Assembly: GCF_003111645.1 (NCBI RefSeq)
Contig: NZ_CP022187.1
Span: 1,054,001-1,118,000 of the forward strand
Origin: Parazoarcus communis
GTDB lineage: Bacteria > Pseudomonadota > Gammaproteobacteria > Burkholderiales > Rhodocyclaceae
DNA length: 64,000 nucleotides
Reading direction: 5' to 3'
Part shown: positions 39,904 through 51,717 of the stretch, one piece after another
How the letters are laid out: each line of letters opens with the position of its first letter
Position numbering within the stretch: the stretch's first letter is position 1
Program-made: the position numbers and the translations under genes
The notes under the pieces: model-generated
What the model saw: only the letters and a program-made list of their open reading frames with translations
Databases searched by the model: none
Told to the model about the DNA's origin: nothing

Positions 39904-42291
39904 ATGCTGATGAACCAAATACACACGCCAACACCAAAGGACCAATCCGCATTCAAAGATCTGGATGCCTACTGGCGCGCAGCCAACTACGTATCGGTCG
40001 GCCAGATCTTCCTGTGGGACAACCCGCTGCTGCGGCGACCGCTGGCCCTGGCCGACGTGAAGCCCATGTTGCTTGGACACTGGGGCACGACGCCGGGCCA
40101 GAACTTCATCTATGTGCACCTGAACCGCGTCATCAAGGCCTACGACCTGGACATGATCTATGTCTCGGGACCCGGTCACGGGGGACCGGCCGTGGTCGGC
40201 AACACCTACCTCGAGGGCAGCTACAGCGAGGTCTATCCCGAAATCAGCCGCGACGAATCGGGGCTGAGAAAGCTGTTCAGGCAGTTCTCATTTCCGGGCG
40301 GGATTCCCAGCCATGCTTCGCCCGAGTGCCCGGGCTCGATCCACGAGGGTGGCGAACTTGGCTATTCGTTAAGCCATTCCTTCGGCGCCGTCTTTGACAA
40401 CCCCGAGCTGATCGTGGCCTGTGTGGTCGGCGACGGCGAGGCAGAGACCGGCCCCCTGGCAACCGCCTGGCACTCGAACAAGTTCCTTGACCCGGCTACC
40501 GACGGTGCGGTGTTGCCGATCCTGCACCTCAATGGCTACAAGATCGCCAACCCGACGGTGCTGGCGCGGATCACGCATGAAGAACTGGAGCAGTTCTTCC
40601 GCGGCTGCGGCTGGACACCGATCTTCGTCGAAGGGCATGAGCCCGTGCAGATGCACGCGTTGATGGCCGCAGCGCTGGATCAGGCGGTACAGGAGATTCG
40701 GCGATTTCAGTGTCAGGCACGCGAACACGGCCAGATGGAGCGACCGCGCTGGCCGATGATCGTGCTGAACTCCCCCAAGGGCTGGACCGGCCCAAAGGAA
40801 GTTGACGGCGAACCCAACGAAGGCAACTTCCGATCCCATCAGGTACCACTGCACCCAGCCGAACACGCTGGGCACTTGAAGCTGCTCGAGGATTGGCTGC
40901 TCAGCTACCGCCCCGACGAGCTGTTCGACGAGCATGGCGGTCTGCGGCCGGAGCTGGCCGCGCTGGCACCGAGCGGGCTCCGACGCATGGGCGCCAATCC
41001 CCATGCCAACGGTGGCCAACTGTTGCGCGACCTGAAGATGCCCGACTACCGCGAGTACGCTGCACAAGTGCCTGCACCGGGTGTACCGGGCGTCGGCGAC
41101 ACGCGCGTGCTCGGCCCCTTTCTGCGCGACGTGGCGCGCTTGAACGATGCAGAGCGCAACTTCCGCATTCTCGGGCCGGACGAGACCGTCTCCAATGGCC
41201 TGGCCGCGGTGTTCGAAACGACCAACCGCCAGTGGAACGCCGCCACGGCACCGGATGACAAATGGCTGGCACCGCAGGGTCGGGTCATGGAAATGCTCAG
41301 CGAACACCAGTGCGAAGGCTGGCTCGAGGGCTATCTGCTCACTGGCCGGCACGGCCTGTTCAATTGCTACGAAGCCTTCATTCACATCGTCGACTCGATG
41401 TTCAACCAGCACGCGAAATGGCTGAACGTCAGCGCCGACCTCCCGTGGCGGCGCAAGATCGCGTCGCTGAATTACCTGCTGGCTTCACATGTCTGGCGCC
41501 AGGACCACAACGGCTTTACCCACCAGGATCCGGGGTTCATTGACCTCGTTGTGAACAAAAGCGCCGAGGTCGTTCGGGTCTACCTCCCGCCCGATGCGAA
41601 CTGCCTGCTGTCGGTGATGGACCATTGTCTGCGCAGCCGGCACTACGTCAACGTGGTGATCGCCGGCAAGCATCCGGCACCCCAGTGGCTGACCATGGAC
41701 GCGGCTGTCGCGCACTGCGCCGCCGGCATCGGCATCTGGGAATGGGCCAGCAACGAGTCCGCCGATGGAGAGGCCGGCGCGGAGCCCGATGTCGTCATGG
41801 CCTGCTGCGGCGACGTACCGACGCTGGAAACACTGGCCGCGGTGTCGATCCTGCGCGAGGCGCTGCCGGACTTGCGCGTCCGGGTTGTCAACGTCGTCGA
41901 CCTGATGAAGCTACAGCCGCCGAGCGAGCATCCACACGGCTTGTCCGACGAGGGCTTTGACGCGCTGTTCACCCGCGACAAACCGGTCATCTTCGCGTTC
42001 CACGCCTACCCCTGGCTGATCCATCGGCTGACCTACCGCCGCACCAATCACAAAAACATTCACGTTCGCGGCTACAAGGAAGAAGGCACCATTACCACTC
42101 CCTTCGACATGACCGTGCTGAACGATCTGGACCGCTTCCACCTGGTGATGGACGCCATCGACCGCTTACCGCAGACCGGTGCTGAAGGTGCGAATCTGAA
42201 GGTCCGTCTCGCGGCCAAGCTCGAAGAGCACAAACGCCATATCCGCACTTACGGTCAGGACATGCCTGAAATCCGCAACTGGCGCTGGTAG
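39904..42291 (+). CDS. xfp: Xylulose-5-phosphate/fructose-6-phosphate phosphoketolase
   Basis: A 795-residue thiamine-diphosphate enzyme that splits xylulose 5-phosphate (and possibly fructose 6-phosphate) with phosphate into acetyl phosphate and a smaller sugar phosphate. Landmarks are [29 protein letters not shown], and the ThDP motif [19 protein letters not shown]. The length is that of the whole family, and no frame damage is seen. Two in-frame ATGs (39904, 39910) are possible starts. A small gene of unknown function follows 21 bases later. Confidence 0.95.
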   Translation: MLMNQIHTPTPKDQSAFKDLDAYWRAANYVSVGQIFLWDNPLLRRPLALADVKPMLLGHWGTTPGQNFIYVHLNRVIKAYDLDMIYVSGPGHGGPAVVGNTYLEGSYSEVYPEISRDESGLRKLFRQFSFPGGIPSHASPECPGSIHEGGELGYSLSHSFGAVFDNPELIVACVVGDGEAETGPLATAWHSNKFLDPATDGAVLPILHLNGYKIANPTVLARITHEELEQFFRGCGWTPIFVEGHEPVQMHALMAAALDQAVQEIRRFQCQAREHGQMERPRWPMIVLNSPKGWTGPKEVDGEPNEGNFRSHQVPLHPAEHAGHLKLLEDWLLSYRPDELFDEHGGLRPELAALAPSGLRRMGANPHANGGQLLRDLKMPDYREYAAQVPAPGVPGVGDTRVLGPFLRDVARLNDAERNFRILGPDETVSNGLAAVFETTNRQWNAATAPDDKWLAPQGRVMEMLSEHQCEGWLEGYLLTGRHGLFNCYEAFIHIVDSMFNQHAKWLNVSADLPWRRKIASLNYLLASHVWRQDHNGFTHQDPGFIDLVVNKSAEVVRVYLPPDANCLLSVMDHCLRSRHYVNVVIAGKHPAPQWLTMDAAVAHCAAGIGIWEWASNESADGEAGAEPDVVMACCGDVPTLETLAAVSILREALPDLRVRVVNVVDLMKLQPPSEHPHGLSDEGFDALFTRDKPVIFAFHAYPWLIHRLTYRRTNHKNIHVRGYKEEGTITTPFDMTVLNDLDRFHLVMDAIDRLPQTGAEGANLKVRLAAKLEEHKRHIRTYGQDMPEIRNWRW

Positions 42292-42312
42292 GCAACGATA
42301 TGAGCGAAAGAG

Positions 42313-42522
42313 ATGATGACAAAAATTGAAAAGCTGGAACTGGAAGCGCATCGCGACCAACTGGAAACCGACGTCAAGGATCTGGTCGACAAGTACCTGG
42401 CCATTTCCGAATGGGACGTACCCGATATTGATGAGCCGCTCGCGAACAGGCTGATCATCGCGGCCATCAGGGATGCACTCGACCACGTTGAACAGGGCTT
42501 GCAGCCCTCCCCACCGGCATGA
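42313..42522 (+). CDS. Small hypothetical protein downstream of phosphoketolase
   Basis: A 69-residue acidic, helical protein (KIEKLELEAHRDQLETDVKD and IIAAIRDALDHVEQGL). I do not recognise a family. It begins 21 bases after the phosphoketolase gene with a GAAAGAG site before two consecutive ATGs, so it is probably co-transcribed. It ends one base before the stop of the convergent DUF2254 gene. Confidence 0.6.
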   Translation: MMTKIEKLELEAHRDQLETDVKDLVDKYLAISEWDVPDIDEPLANRLIIAAIRDALDHVEQGLQPSPPA

Positions 42523-43875
42523 TCAGCCCTTGTTTTCTGCTGCACACACCGCACATCGGGCGTTCAGCGTCTTGCGCACCTCCGCCAGCCGCCTTTCGAG
42601 CCGGGTACGGTCATAGCTGGCTACGATGCAGCGATCAACCAGCTCAGCAATACACTGCAGTTGCTCTTCGAGCGCCTGAATGTGACTGAAGTTGGTCGTC
42701 AGACTGCCGATGGTTTCGAGGGCACTGAGCATTCGCGCCAGTATGGCAACGTTATCCCCGGCGCTACGCCGAATCTGGTCGAAGGCCTCAGCCAACAGCC
42801 CCTCAAAACTCGGAACAATCGCCACCACACGTAGGCTCTCGCCCTCGTAAAGATGCGACGGCGGAAACTGCCGGTCTACCACGCGCGCCAGAATAGCGCT
42901 CAGATAATCCACGCATATCACCGCTGTTGAGGTGTCGTTGATCCCTGGAGAAAGCGCCTTCATGGCCATATCGACGATCTGTCGAATACCGAAAGCCGGA
43001 TCCTGGTCCACCGTGCGATGGCGCCCAATAGTGTATGCATCATTCAGCGCATCAACCAGATTCTGATCTGGCGGGTAAGTCAGGGCGAGCGATAAGAGGG
43101 TCGTATTTTCCACAACGAATGCGCCGATGCCGTGTTCCATTCGGACGACTGCCCTGTTCTCCCCCGCCAGATGCAGCAACACGCTGCTCTCGACGCTCAT
43201 GACGTAACCACTCTCGGCTCCTGGCACCGGAAACCACGTTCTATCGTCCAGCGACTCGAGAACCTGTTTCCTGCCTTCATCTTCAACGGGACCTTCAATC
43301 GATTGTTTCGGCAGCAGCCGATCAATCGAAGCGCGGGTCTCCTGACCAACCGAGGCGACGATGCTGGAAGCCTGAATCGACGATGCAATATGATGGATGA
43401 AATAGATGAGGACAACCACGCCACCCAGAGCCATCACAAACGCGAAGAACACCGCAAGGTTCGGCACATACTCGTCCGCACCACCATTGCCGCGAATGGT
43501 GCGCAATACGATCAGGTAATACGCAAAAATGCTGGCGAAGACCCCCAGCGTCGCTTGCGTCACACGACTGCGCATGAAGTTCCTCAGAACCCGCGACGTG
43601 TATTGCCCCGACGCCAGCACCAGTGCCAGCAAGGTCATGGAGAACGTGATGCCCATCACCGTCATCATTGAACCGGCCAGTGTGGACAACATCTGGCGGG
43701 CGCCTTCTGCTCCAACGCCAAACAACCGTGGCCACTGGCTCTGCCACTGTGTCAAACCGGCGGACTCGACTTCGATCAACACCACCGCAAAGATAATGCT
43801 GTCCATCACCATCAGCGATGGCATAAACCAGAAGCTCGATCGCAGATCACCCCATAACAATCTTGGCTTATTCAC
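42523..43875 (-). CDS. DUF2254 membrane protein
   Basis: A 450-residue protein with four N-terminal transmembrane helices (MDSIIFAVVLIEV, LAGSMMTVMGITFSMTLLALVLA, FASIFAYYLIVL, FFAFVMALGGVVVLIYFIHHIA) and a soluble C-terminal half containing ALSPGINDTSTAVIC, the DUF2254 hallmark. Its function is unknown. The ATG at 43875 begins MNKPRLLWGDLRSSFWF. It is convergent with the phosphoketolase unit and lies next to a dead IS3-type element. Confidence 0.9.
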   Translation of the reverse strand: MNKPRLLWGDLRSSFWFMPSLMVMDSIIFAVVLIEVESAGLTQWQSQWPRLFGVGAEGARQMLSTLAGSMMTVMGITFSMTLLALVLASGQYTSRVLRNFMRSRVTQATLGVFASIFAYYLIVLRTIRGNGGADEYVPNLAVFFAFVMALGGVVVLIYFIHHIASSIQASSIVASVGQETRASIDRLLPKQSIEGPVEDEGRKQVLESLDDRTWFPVPGAESGYVMSVESSVLLHLAGENRAVVRMEHGIGAFVVENTTLLSLALTYPPDQNLVDALNDAYTIGRHRTVDQDPAFGIRQIVDMAMKALSPGINDTSTAVICVDYLSAILARVVDRQFPPSHLYEGESLRVVAIVPSFEGLLAEAFDQIRRSAGDNVAILARMLSALETIGSLTTNFSHIQALEEQLQCIAELVDRCIVASYDRTRLERRLAEVRKTLNARCAVCAAENKG

Positions 43876-43973
43876 CCGGCCACCTCCGATTCAGCGTTTC
43901 AGACGCGTGTGCTACACAATCTTTGGGCCATCAATCATTTGCTTAAGTCCATTTGCAAGGCTGCGCTGCGACC

Positions 43974-44749
43974 TGACCTGCCCCGATTCTTCGGACCACG
44001 AGTTACTTGAGACGAATGGCCTCATGGTCGTTGCCTGACTGGTTCTGAACGTACTGCGCCGGGGTCAGGTATCCCAGCGCAGAATGCGGTCGTACTTCGT
44101 TGTAATGACGGCGCCACTGCTCGATGACGACGCGCGCCTCAAGGCGGTTGCGAAAGTATTCCATGGATAGGCACTCGTCGCGGAACTTGCCGTTGAAGCT
44201 TTCGTCGGTGCCGTTCTGCCATGGCTTGCCCGGCTGCGACAGCGCCATCTGCAATCCCTCATCGGTCGCCCACTGGAGCAACCGCGTCGAGACGAACGCC
44301 GGGCCGTTGTCCGAGCGCAATGCTTTCGGCGCTCCGCGTTCGCTGATCAAGCGGCTCAAGACATCGATGACGCGCTCCGAGCGGATGCTGCCCGCGACGT
44401 CGATCGCCAGCGCCTCGCCACCATTTTTTTGCCGTAATCTCCTTCATCACGTCGATCTCCAGATCCCGCTCCGCCAGCATCTTCTTGAGCCGCGCGTTCT
44501 CGGCCTCCAGCTGCCGCAGTCGCTTGACCTCGTCCGAGTTCATGGCGCCAAAGCGCTTACGCCACGTGTAGATCGTCTGCTCGCTCACCCCGTGCTTCTT
44601 CGAGACATCCGCGACCGCCAAACGATCGGCCTCCCGCAGGATCCTGACCATCTGTTCTTCTGTAAAACGGCTCTTGCGCATGGCTTCCTCTTCTTCTTGG
44701 AAGCCATCCTCTCAAGTTTCAGCTGGCCCGAAAAGCCTGGAGCAGGTCA
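43974..44749 (-). mobile_element. IS3-family element, internally deleted
   Basis: A 776-base remnant bounded by imperfect inverted repeats: the left end begins TGACCTGCCCCGATTCTTCG, and the right end, read on the minus strand, begins TGACCTGCTCCAGGCTTTTC; both reach a shared ACTTGAGA. Full IS3 elements are about 1.2-1.3 kb, so roughly 450-500 bases are missing. No direct repeat is obvious at the flanks, consistent with age or a composite event. Confidence 0.88.
44003..44681 (-). pseudogene. IS3-family transposase, orfA joined to the end of orfB
   Basis: orfA is nearly whole: MRKSRFTEEQMVRILREADR with a helix-turn-helix (VSEQTIYTWRKRFG) and a leucine zipper (RQLEAENARLKKMLAERDLEID). At AAKK-like ITAKKW, near a run of seven A, it jumps into the C-terminal part of orfB (IDVAGSIRSERVIDVLSRLI, then SDNGPAF and ESFNGKFRDECL). 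The N-terminal half of orfB with the first catalytic aspartate is deleted, so the enzyme is inactive. Confidence 0.9.
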
Positions 44750-44752
44750 ACA

Positions 44753-44902
44753 TCATGGCGCTCGTCGTCCATTAATAAAATTCACCAAAACCATGATAAC
44801 GGCAACTACCAGAAGGAGGTGGATGAAACCTCCCAAGGTGTAGGCAGTTACAAACCCAAGAAGCCACAGGATGACTAATACAACCGCAATTGTATAAAGC
44901 AT
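44753..44902 (-). CDS. lmo0937-type small membrane protein
   Basis: A 49-residue protein with two hydrophobic helices, reading MLYTIAVVLVILWLLGFVTA and ending VNFINGRRAP. This pattern (MLYTIAVVLVILWLLG) is that of a widespread family of about 50-residue membrane proteins often annotated lmo0937-like and linked to stress. A GAGG site lies eight bases before the ATG. Its stop lies four bases from the IS3 remnant end, so the element sits right behind the gene without breaking it. Confidence 0.8.
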   Translation of the reverse strand: MLYTIAVVLVILWLLGFVTAYTLGGFIHLLLVVAVIMVLVNFINGRRAP

Positions 44903-45074
44903 GGAATATACCTCTTATCGTTTGATTTACCGGTTCGTGACTGACGAAAATCTGGCGCAAGCTGGTTGACGGATCGGCCGCCAACCATCGAAAATTTCCG
45001 AAGCACCGCAGTGCCGCTGCCAGCGACGCTGCAACATGCACCGCCGCATTGACGGGCACGTGACAGCACGATTT

Positions 45075-45398
45075 TCACTTTTCAGTCACGACTTTGATTT
45101 CATTCTTCACAGAAGTCACACCTTTAACCCCCTTCGCAATTGAAACGGCCCTGTCCACGGCAGTTTGGTTCGCTGCGCTGCCAGTCAAAACGACCGCACC
45201 ATGCGAATCGGTATCAACGTTGATCTTGACGAGGCTCGCCACTTTTTCAGCAGCCAGTTCCGCCTTGACCTTCGTTGTAATAACCGAATCCATGACATAT
45301 TCGGTAACCGCGGACTTCTCGGTGTCGGCTGTATAACCGGTTACCGGCAGCAGGAACAGGCCAGTGACGAAAATGCATGCAGTAAGTTTATTGTTCAT
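45075..45398 (-). CDS. Periplasmic BON-domain protein
   Basis: A 107-residue protein with an N-terminal signal peptide (cleavage likely after GYTA, residue about 24) and one BON domain: DSVITTKVKAELAAEKVASL, INVDTDSHGAVVLTGSAANQ, ATAIAKGVKGVTSVKNEI-like end. BON proteins associate with the envelope and are often induced by osmotic or other stress (OsmY-like). A GAGAGGA site precedes the ATG at 45398. It belongs to the same small-protein stress group as its neighbours. Confidence 0.88.
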   Translation of the reverse strand: MNNKLTACIFVTGLFLLPVTGYTADTEKSAVTEYVMDSVITTKVKAELAAEKVASLVKINVDTDSHGAVVLTGSAANQTAVDRAVSIAKGVKGVTSVKNEIKVVTEK

Positions 45399-45785
45399 GA
45401 TGTGTCCTCTCGTTGATCGTTGAAAATACGACGCGCGTGGCAGCAGAGGCTTGCCAGTTGTCGTAACTGTGGTTTATCACTGCATCGTATTGCGATTCTG
45501 TGCGCCGGCATACATAGCAAGCATTTTCTCAAAAACGTTGCCTAGCGTCTTTTCGTGAATTCCACGATCAATCAAAATATTTGGCAGAATCGAGAATTTT
45601 CCGGCTCGCAAGAGATCGAATCCCGCCGCCCAATTCAGATCGAATGATCGGGAATCAGGCCCTATGCTTGCTAGCGTACAGACGAATCTTCGCGGCCCAG
45701 TCAGCTTTAGCCAATCGCATCAGCTGCACCTATCCACGACAGGCAACACTCAGCCAAGCGATGCGCCAAATCGAAGGAGATTTCA
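45399..45785. other. Divergent intergenic region, no gene seen
   Basis: 387 bases between the divergent BON and J-domain genes, lower in GC than coding regions. It should hold both promoters; no unambiguous pair of elements could be assigned. Confidence 0.5.
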
Positions 45786-46103
45786 GTGATACGCGAGACC
45801 CACTATGCAACCTTGAACGTCGATCGATGCGCTTCTTCTGCCGAGATCAAATCGGCTTTCCGTTCCCTGGCCCAGCGCTTTCATCCAGATGTCACCAAGG
45901 ACAAGGATGGCGAACGCAAATTCAAGGATGTCGCCGAAGCCTACAGAACACTCAAACGAGTCGATTCGAAGCGCGCCTACGACTATCAGATAAATAATTT
46001 TTGCGCTGACAAGACAATCCTGACCCTCAGCATTCCCGGAATCGGAAATTTCAACTGGGGGTTGATTCCCTTTCCATGCTGTTTATGGTTCTGGATAGAT
46101 TGA
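45786..46103 (+). CDS. Short J-domain protein with hydrophobic tail (GTG start)
   Basis: A 105-residue protein whose first 70 residues form a J domain with HPD at 33-35 (RFHPDVTKD) and AEAYRTLKRVDSKRAYDYQ. It is followed by a short tail ending in the hydrophobic, tryptophan-rich IPFPCCLWFWID, unlike any DnaJ or CbpA domain I recognise. The start is GTG at 45786, following AAGGAG by nine bases. It lies seven bases before the orphan cheB. The natural partner would be an Hsp70 such as DnaK; its function here is unknown. Confidence 0.82.
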   Translation: MIRETHYATLNVDRCASSAEIKSAFRSLAQRFHPDVTKDKDGERKFKDVAEAYRTLKRVDSKRAYDYQINNFCADKTILTLSIPGIGNFNWGLIPFPCCLWFWID

Positions 46104-46110
46104 GGCCCGG

Positions 46111-46719
46111 ATGCCGACGGACATTTCCATCTCGTCTGACACGGCGATGGTCGTGAAAAACTTTCCGATTGTCTGCGTCGGAGGTTCAGCCGGGGGGCTC
46201 GACGCCTATATCCGACTATTGCGGAACCTACCATGCGACATGGGCGTGGCTATTGTCATCGTCAATCACATCACGACCGTGCCAACGCAACTCCATGAAG
46301 TGCTGCCTCGCTTCACCACGATGCCGGTCGATCTGATCACCGAAAGGCTGTTGATCGAACCAAACCATGTTTTCATTATCCCGTCCAATCGCGATTTGCA
46401 CGTCGATGGAGAAGACTTTCACCTCAAACCAATCTCAAAGCCACGCGGTTGGCCTGATGTGATTACGGTCTTTCTACGCTCACTCACCGCACACTGGGGC
46501 GGCACGCTGATTGCGGTCATTGTCTCCGGCTACGACGGCGACGGCGCCGACGCATTATGCGGGATCAAGGAAATCTGTGGCATTACGATTGCCCAAAAAC
46601 CGAGCACCGCCAAACAACCCGACATGCCGGAGAGCGCGATTTCCAGCGGTTGCATCGATTTCATTTTATCTCCCGAAGATATCGCTGTGGAAATTGTTCG
46701 AATTGCTCGCGCTGAATAG
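46111..46719 (+). CDS. Orphan CheB-type methylesterase domain protein
   Basis: A 202-residue CheB catalytic domain without receiver domain. The triad is visible as S26 (VGGSAGGLDA), H53 (IVNHIT) and D144 (SGYDGDGADAL). Such stand-alone domains occur fused to, or next to, CheR and PAS kinases, but no chemotaxis gene is adjacent. The GYDGDG sequence in place of the usual GMGxDG is divergent, so activity is uncertain. It follows the J-domain gene by seven bases and is probably co-transcribed. Confidence 0.85.
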   Translation: MPTDISISSDTAMVVKNFPIVCVGGSAGGLDAYIRLLRNLPCDMGVAIVIVNHITTVPTQLHEVLPRFTTMPVDLITERLLIEPNHVFIIPSNRDLHVDGEDFHLKPISKPRGWPDVITVFLRSLTAHWGGTLIAVIVSGYDGDGADALCGIKEICGITIAQKPSTAKQPDMPESAISSGCIDFILSPEDIAVEIVRIARAE

Positions 46720-46866
46720 CAATGCAATTGTATTTTCCGGCGGCGTTTTGCGAACGCTTGTGGAAAGAGCTTCAAGGAGGCGCCGGTCACGGAGAGATCC
46801 AGCAGGAAGTAATTCGCCCCGCTCAATCCACTAATTACTCTTCTCTCACTGCAACAGGAACAGATA

Positions 46867-46935
46867 ATGCGCAACATTATTTATATCGTCGGCGGCTTCA
46901 AGTCTGAAGTGAAAAACCGGGTTTCAAGTTCATGA
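46867..46935 (+). pseudogene. Small membrane-protein gene cut by IS30 insertion
   Basis: A good AGGAACA site precedes ATG at 46867, and the frame reads MRNIIYIVGGFK before entering the IS30 terminal repeat at 46904 and stopping at 46935. 'MxNIIYIVG' is the usual beginning of a family of tiny membrane proteins in stress clusters. The remainder of the gene cannot be recognised with confidence beyond the element at 47851. Confidence 0.5.
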
Positions 46936-47814
46936 TTTCTCGTGCAAGGACTTCAGCAGGCGTTTTAAAGCCGAGACATTTGCGAGGGCGGTCGTTTAGT
47001 TGTCGTGCAATTGCATTGAGATAACCTTGCGGACCGGCGAAATAGACGTCGATCTTCAGTCGCGTAGCCAGCGCCTCGTGGCGCGCCATCTCTTTGCCCT
47101 GATCGTAGGTCAGCGTCTTTCTCACGCACGGTGGGACATGAGGAACTTGCGCGTGAAGGCTTCCAGGATGGCTTCTGCGGTGCAGTCGCGCAGTTTGGTC
47201 ATCAGCAGGTAACGCTCTTGTGCTCAACCAGTGAGCCGACCGCGCTGCGATTTCCGGCCCCTTGATCAGATCGCCCTCCCGGTGGCCCGGGATCAGGCGA
47301 GCCGCCGCCTCAATCGGACGCAGGTGGGTCGAGGTCATGTTCTGCAGCTGACCTCGGCGGTCCTGGCCCCGCGTGCGCGGCATCCTGGCCTTGCGAGCAA
47401 AACGCAACTGAGCGATCAACTCGCCGCGCAACTCGCCGCGCGGCAAGGCGTAGATATCGCAATAGATCGTCTCGTGCGAAACGTGACGGACAAGATCATC
47501 CGGTTCATCAATCGCAGTTTGCCCGCAACTTGCTCGGGCGACCACCCCATCGCCATCAACTCACGCACCCGACTCAGCAGCAACGAGCCAGCCTTAAGCT
47601 TGACCGTCCGACGCCGCCGGCGTGCCAGCGTCGCACGCGCTGCGCGTACCGTGTCGTAACTCTTGCCAACCGTGTTTCGCTCCACCTCACGCGTTACCGC
47701 CGACGGCGGCCGATTGAGTTGTCGGGCAATTGCCCGACAACTCAATCCCTTATTCCGGCACCGTTGAATCTCGTTGCGGTCGTCCATGTTCAACTGGCTG
47801 GAGTAATTTCCCAT
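46898..47814 (-). pseudogene. IS30-family transposase, multiply frameshifted
   Basis: The N-terminal part (MGNYSSQLNMDDRNEIQRCR, SCRAIARQLNRPPSAVTREV) is a typical IS30 helix-turn-helix region. The frame shifts near 47500, again near 47240 at a shortened G run and once more before VPPCVRKTLTYDQGKEMA. About 30 codons carrying the last catalytic residue (the NENTNG region) are deleted before the C-terminal SQGYLNAIARQLNDRPRK-like end. The protein cannot be functional. Confidence 0.9.
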
Positions 47815-47850
47815 CGGTACACCCTATCAAATTCGGGTGTTGCACTTCAG
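46904..47850 (-). mobile_element. IS30-family element, dead
   Basis: A 947-base element with terminal inverted repeats: CTGAAGTGAAAAACCCGG-like at the left (46904) and CTGAAGTGCAACACCCGAAT read on the minus strand at the right end (47850). Both flanks show the dinucleotide GT (46902-46903 and 47851-47852), which fits the short target duplication of IS30 elements. It interrupts a tiny membrane-protein gene on its left. Confidence 0.82.
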
Positions 47851-47975
47851 GTTAGAGCGCGCCCACTCAATTACGATCAGCGCCATTATTTGTGTATCAG
47901 CTTCAAGCTTACTGCACGCATATACACGATAGTTGTGACCTGCAATAATCGCTGCAGTCTGTAACTTTCCTTGTA

Positions 47976-48001
47976 AAAGAGCCCCAATTAAGGGGCTCTT
48001 T
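47976..48001. terminator. Intrinsic terminator downstream of guaA
   Basis: AAAGAGCCCC (47976-47985) pairs with GGGGCTCTTT (47992-48001) around a six-base loop. Flanking A and T runs make it usable from both strands; it most likely ends the guaB-guaA transcript on the minus strand. Confidence 0.88.
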
Positions 48002-48058
48002 GCAACATCTCTCTGCAACCCTTAAACCCATATAAATCTAAAGGCTAGCAAAAGGTAA

Positions 48059-49624
48059 TCATTCCCACTCGATCGTCGCCGGCGGCTTGCCGGAGATGTC
48101 ATACACCACCCGGTTGATGCCCCGCACTTCGTTGATGATCCGGTTGCTGACCTTGCCGAGCAGGCTGTGCGGCAGTTCCGCCCAGTGCGCGGTCATGAAG
48201 TCCTGCGTCTGCACCGCACGCAGCGCCACCACGTACTCGTAGGTGCGGCCGTCGCCCATCACGCCGACGCTCTTTACCGGCAGGAACACAGCAAACGCCT
48301 GGCTGGTCTTGTCGTACCAATCCGAGGCACGCAGTTCGTCGATGAAGATCGCATCGGCACGGCGCAGCAGATCGGCAAATTCCGACTTCACCTCACCGAG
48401 GATCCGCACACCCAGACCCGGACCAGGGAAAGGATGGCGATACACCATGTCATGCGGCAGTCCCAGCGCAACGCCGAGTTCGCGAACCTCGTCCTTGAAC
48501 AGTTCGCGCAGCGGCTCGAGCAGCTTCAGCCCCAGAGTTTCGGGCAAGCCGCCAACGTTGTGGTGGCTCTTGATCGTGTGCGCCTTCTTGTTCTTGGCAC
48601 CACCCGATTCGATCACATCCGGATAGATCGTGCCTTGGGCCAGCCACTTGGCCTTGGGCAGCTTCTTCGCTTCGGCCTGAAAAACCTCAACGAACTCGCG
48701 GCCGATGATCTTGCGCTTCTGCTCCGGGTCGGTGATGCCCTTGAGGTGACCAAGGAACTGCTCAGACGCATCGACGTGGATCACCTTCGCATGCAGGCGT
48801 CCGGCAAACATCTCCATCACCATCTTGCCTTCGTTCAGACGAAGCAGACCATGATCGACGAACACGCAGGTCAGCTGATCGCCGATGGCGCGGTGAATGA
48901 GCGCCGCGGCGACAGAAGAATCAACACCACCGGAAAGACCCAGAATGACTTCCTCGTCACCGACCTGTTCCCGAATACGCTCCACGGCTTCAGCGATATA
49001 GTCAGGCATGTTCCAGTCATGACCGCAGCCACAGATCTCATGAACGAAACGGCCGATGATTTCCTTGCCCTTGATCGTGTGGGTAACCTCGGGATGGAAC
49101 TGCACGCCGTAGAAACCCCGATCTTCGTCTGCCATCGCGGCGATCGGCGTGGATTCGTTACTGCCGATGATCTTGAACCCGGGCGGCAAACCGGTGACCT
49201 TGTCGCCGTGACTCATCCACACATCAAGCAGGCCGTGACCAGCTTCATTGCTGCGATCCTGAAGATCTGTGAACAGCTTGGAGTGCCCCTGCGCGCGCAT
49301 CTCGGCATACCCGAACTCGCGCGTCGTCGAGCTTTCGACCTTTCCGCCCAGCTGCGACGCCATGGTCTGCATGCCATAGCAGATACCCAGCACGGGTACA
49401 CCGGCCTCGAACACGGCCTGCGGCGCACGCCAGTCTGCCGCCTCGTACACCGAGTTCGGCCCGCCCGAAAGGATGATGCCGTCAGCGCCGAACTCGCGCA
49501 CGAACTCGTCGCTGACATCGTAGGGATGAAGCTCGCAATAGACCTGCTGCTCACGCACACGGCGCGCGATCAGCTGGGAAACCTGGGAGCCGAAATCAAG
49601 AATGAGGATTTTCTGGTGGGACAT
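48059..49624 (-). CDS. guaA: GMP synthase (glutamine-hydrolysing)
   Basis: A 521-residue enzyme that aminates XMP to GMP using glutamine and ATP. The glutaminase domain has C82 (LGICYGMQ), H177 and E179 (FHPEV); the ATP pyrophosphatase domain carries the P-loop LSGGVDSS (from 230), and the dimerisation domain ends with TIEWE. It lies 59 bases after guaB on the same strand, with a small hairpin in the gap. Confidence 0.97.
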   Translation of the reverse strand: MSHQKILILDFGSQVSQLIARRVREQQVYCELHPYDVSDEFVREFGADGIILSGGPNSVYEAADWRAPQAVFEAGVPVLGICYGMQTMASQLGGKVESSTTREFGYAEMRAQGHSKLFTDLQDRSNEAGHGLLDVWMSHGDKVTGLPPGFKIIGSNESTPIAAMADEDRGFYGVQFHPEVTHTIKGKEIIGRFVHEICGCGHDWNMPDYIAEAVERIREQVGDEEVILGLSGGVDSSVAAALIHRAIGDQLTCVFVDHGLLRLNEGKMVMEMFAGRLHAKVIHVDASEQFLGHLKGITDPEQKRKIIGREFVEVFQAEAKKLPKAKWLAQGTIYPDVIESGGAKNKKAHTIKSHHNVGGLPETLGLKLLEPLRELFKDEVRELGVALGLPHDMVYRHPFPGPGLGVRILGEVKSEFADLLRRADAIFIDELRASDWYDKTSQAFAVFLPVKSVGVMGDGRTYEYVVALRAVQTQDFMTAHWAELPHSLLGKVSNRIINEVRGINRVVYDISGKPPATIEWE

Positions 49625-49644
49625 GACTGCCTCAAAATGAAGAA

Positions 49645-49663
49645 AGGCGGCCCGAGGCCGCCT
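49645..49663. other. GC-rich hairpin in the guaB-guaA gap
   Basis: AGGCGGCC (49645-49652) pairs with GGCCGCCT (49656-49663) around three bases. No strong T tract follows, so it is more likely an mRNA processing or stability element, or partial attenuator, than a full terminator. Confidence 0.45.
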
Positions 49664-49683
49664 GTTCCGGTTCAGAAACGCAC

Positions 49684-51690
<2,007 letters not shown>

Positions 51691-51717
51691 GGCCCCGGCG
51701 CGCGCCGGAACCGCCGC

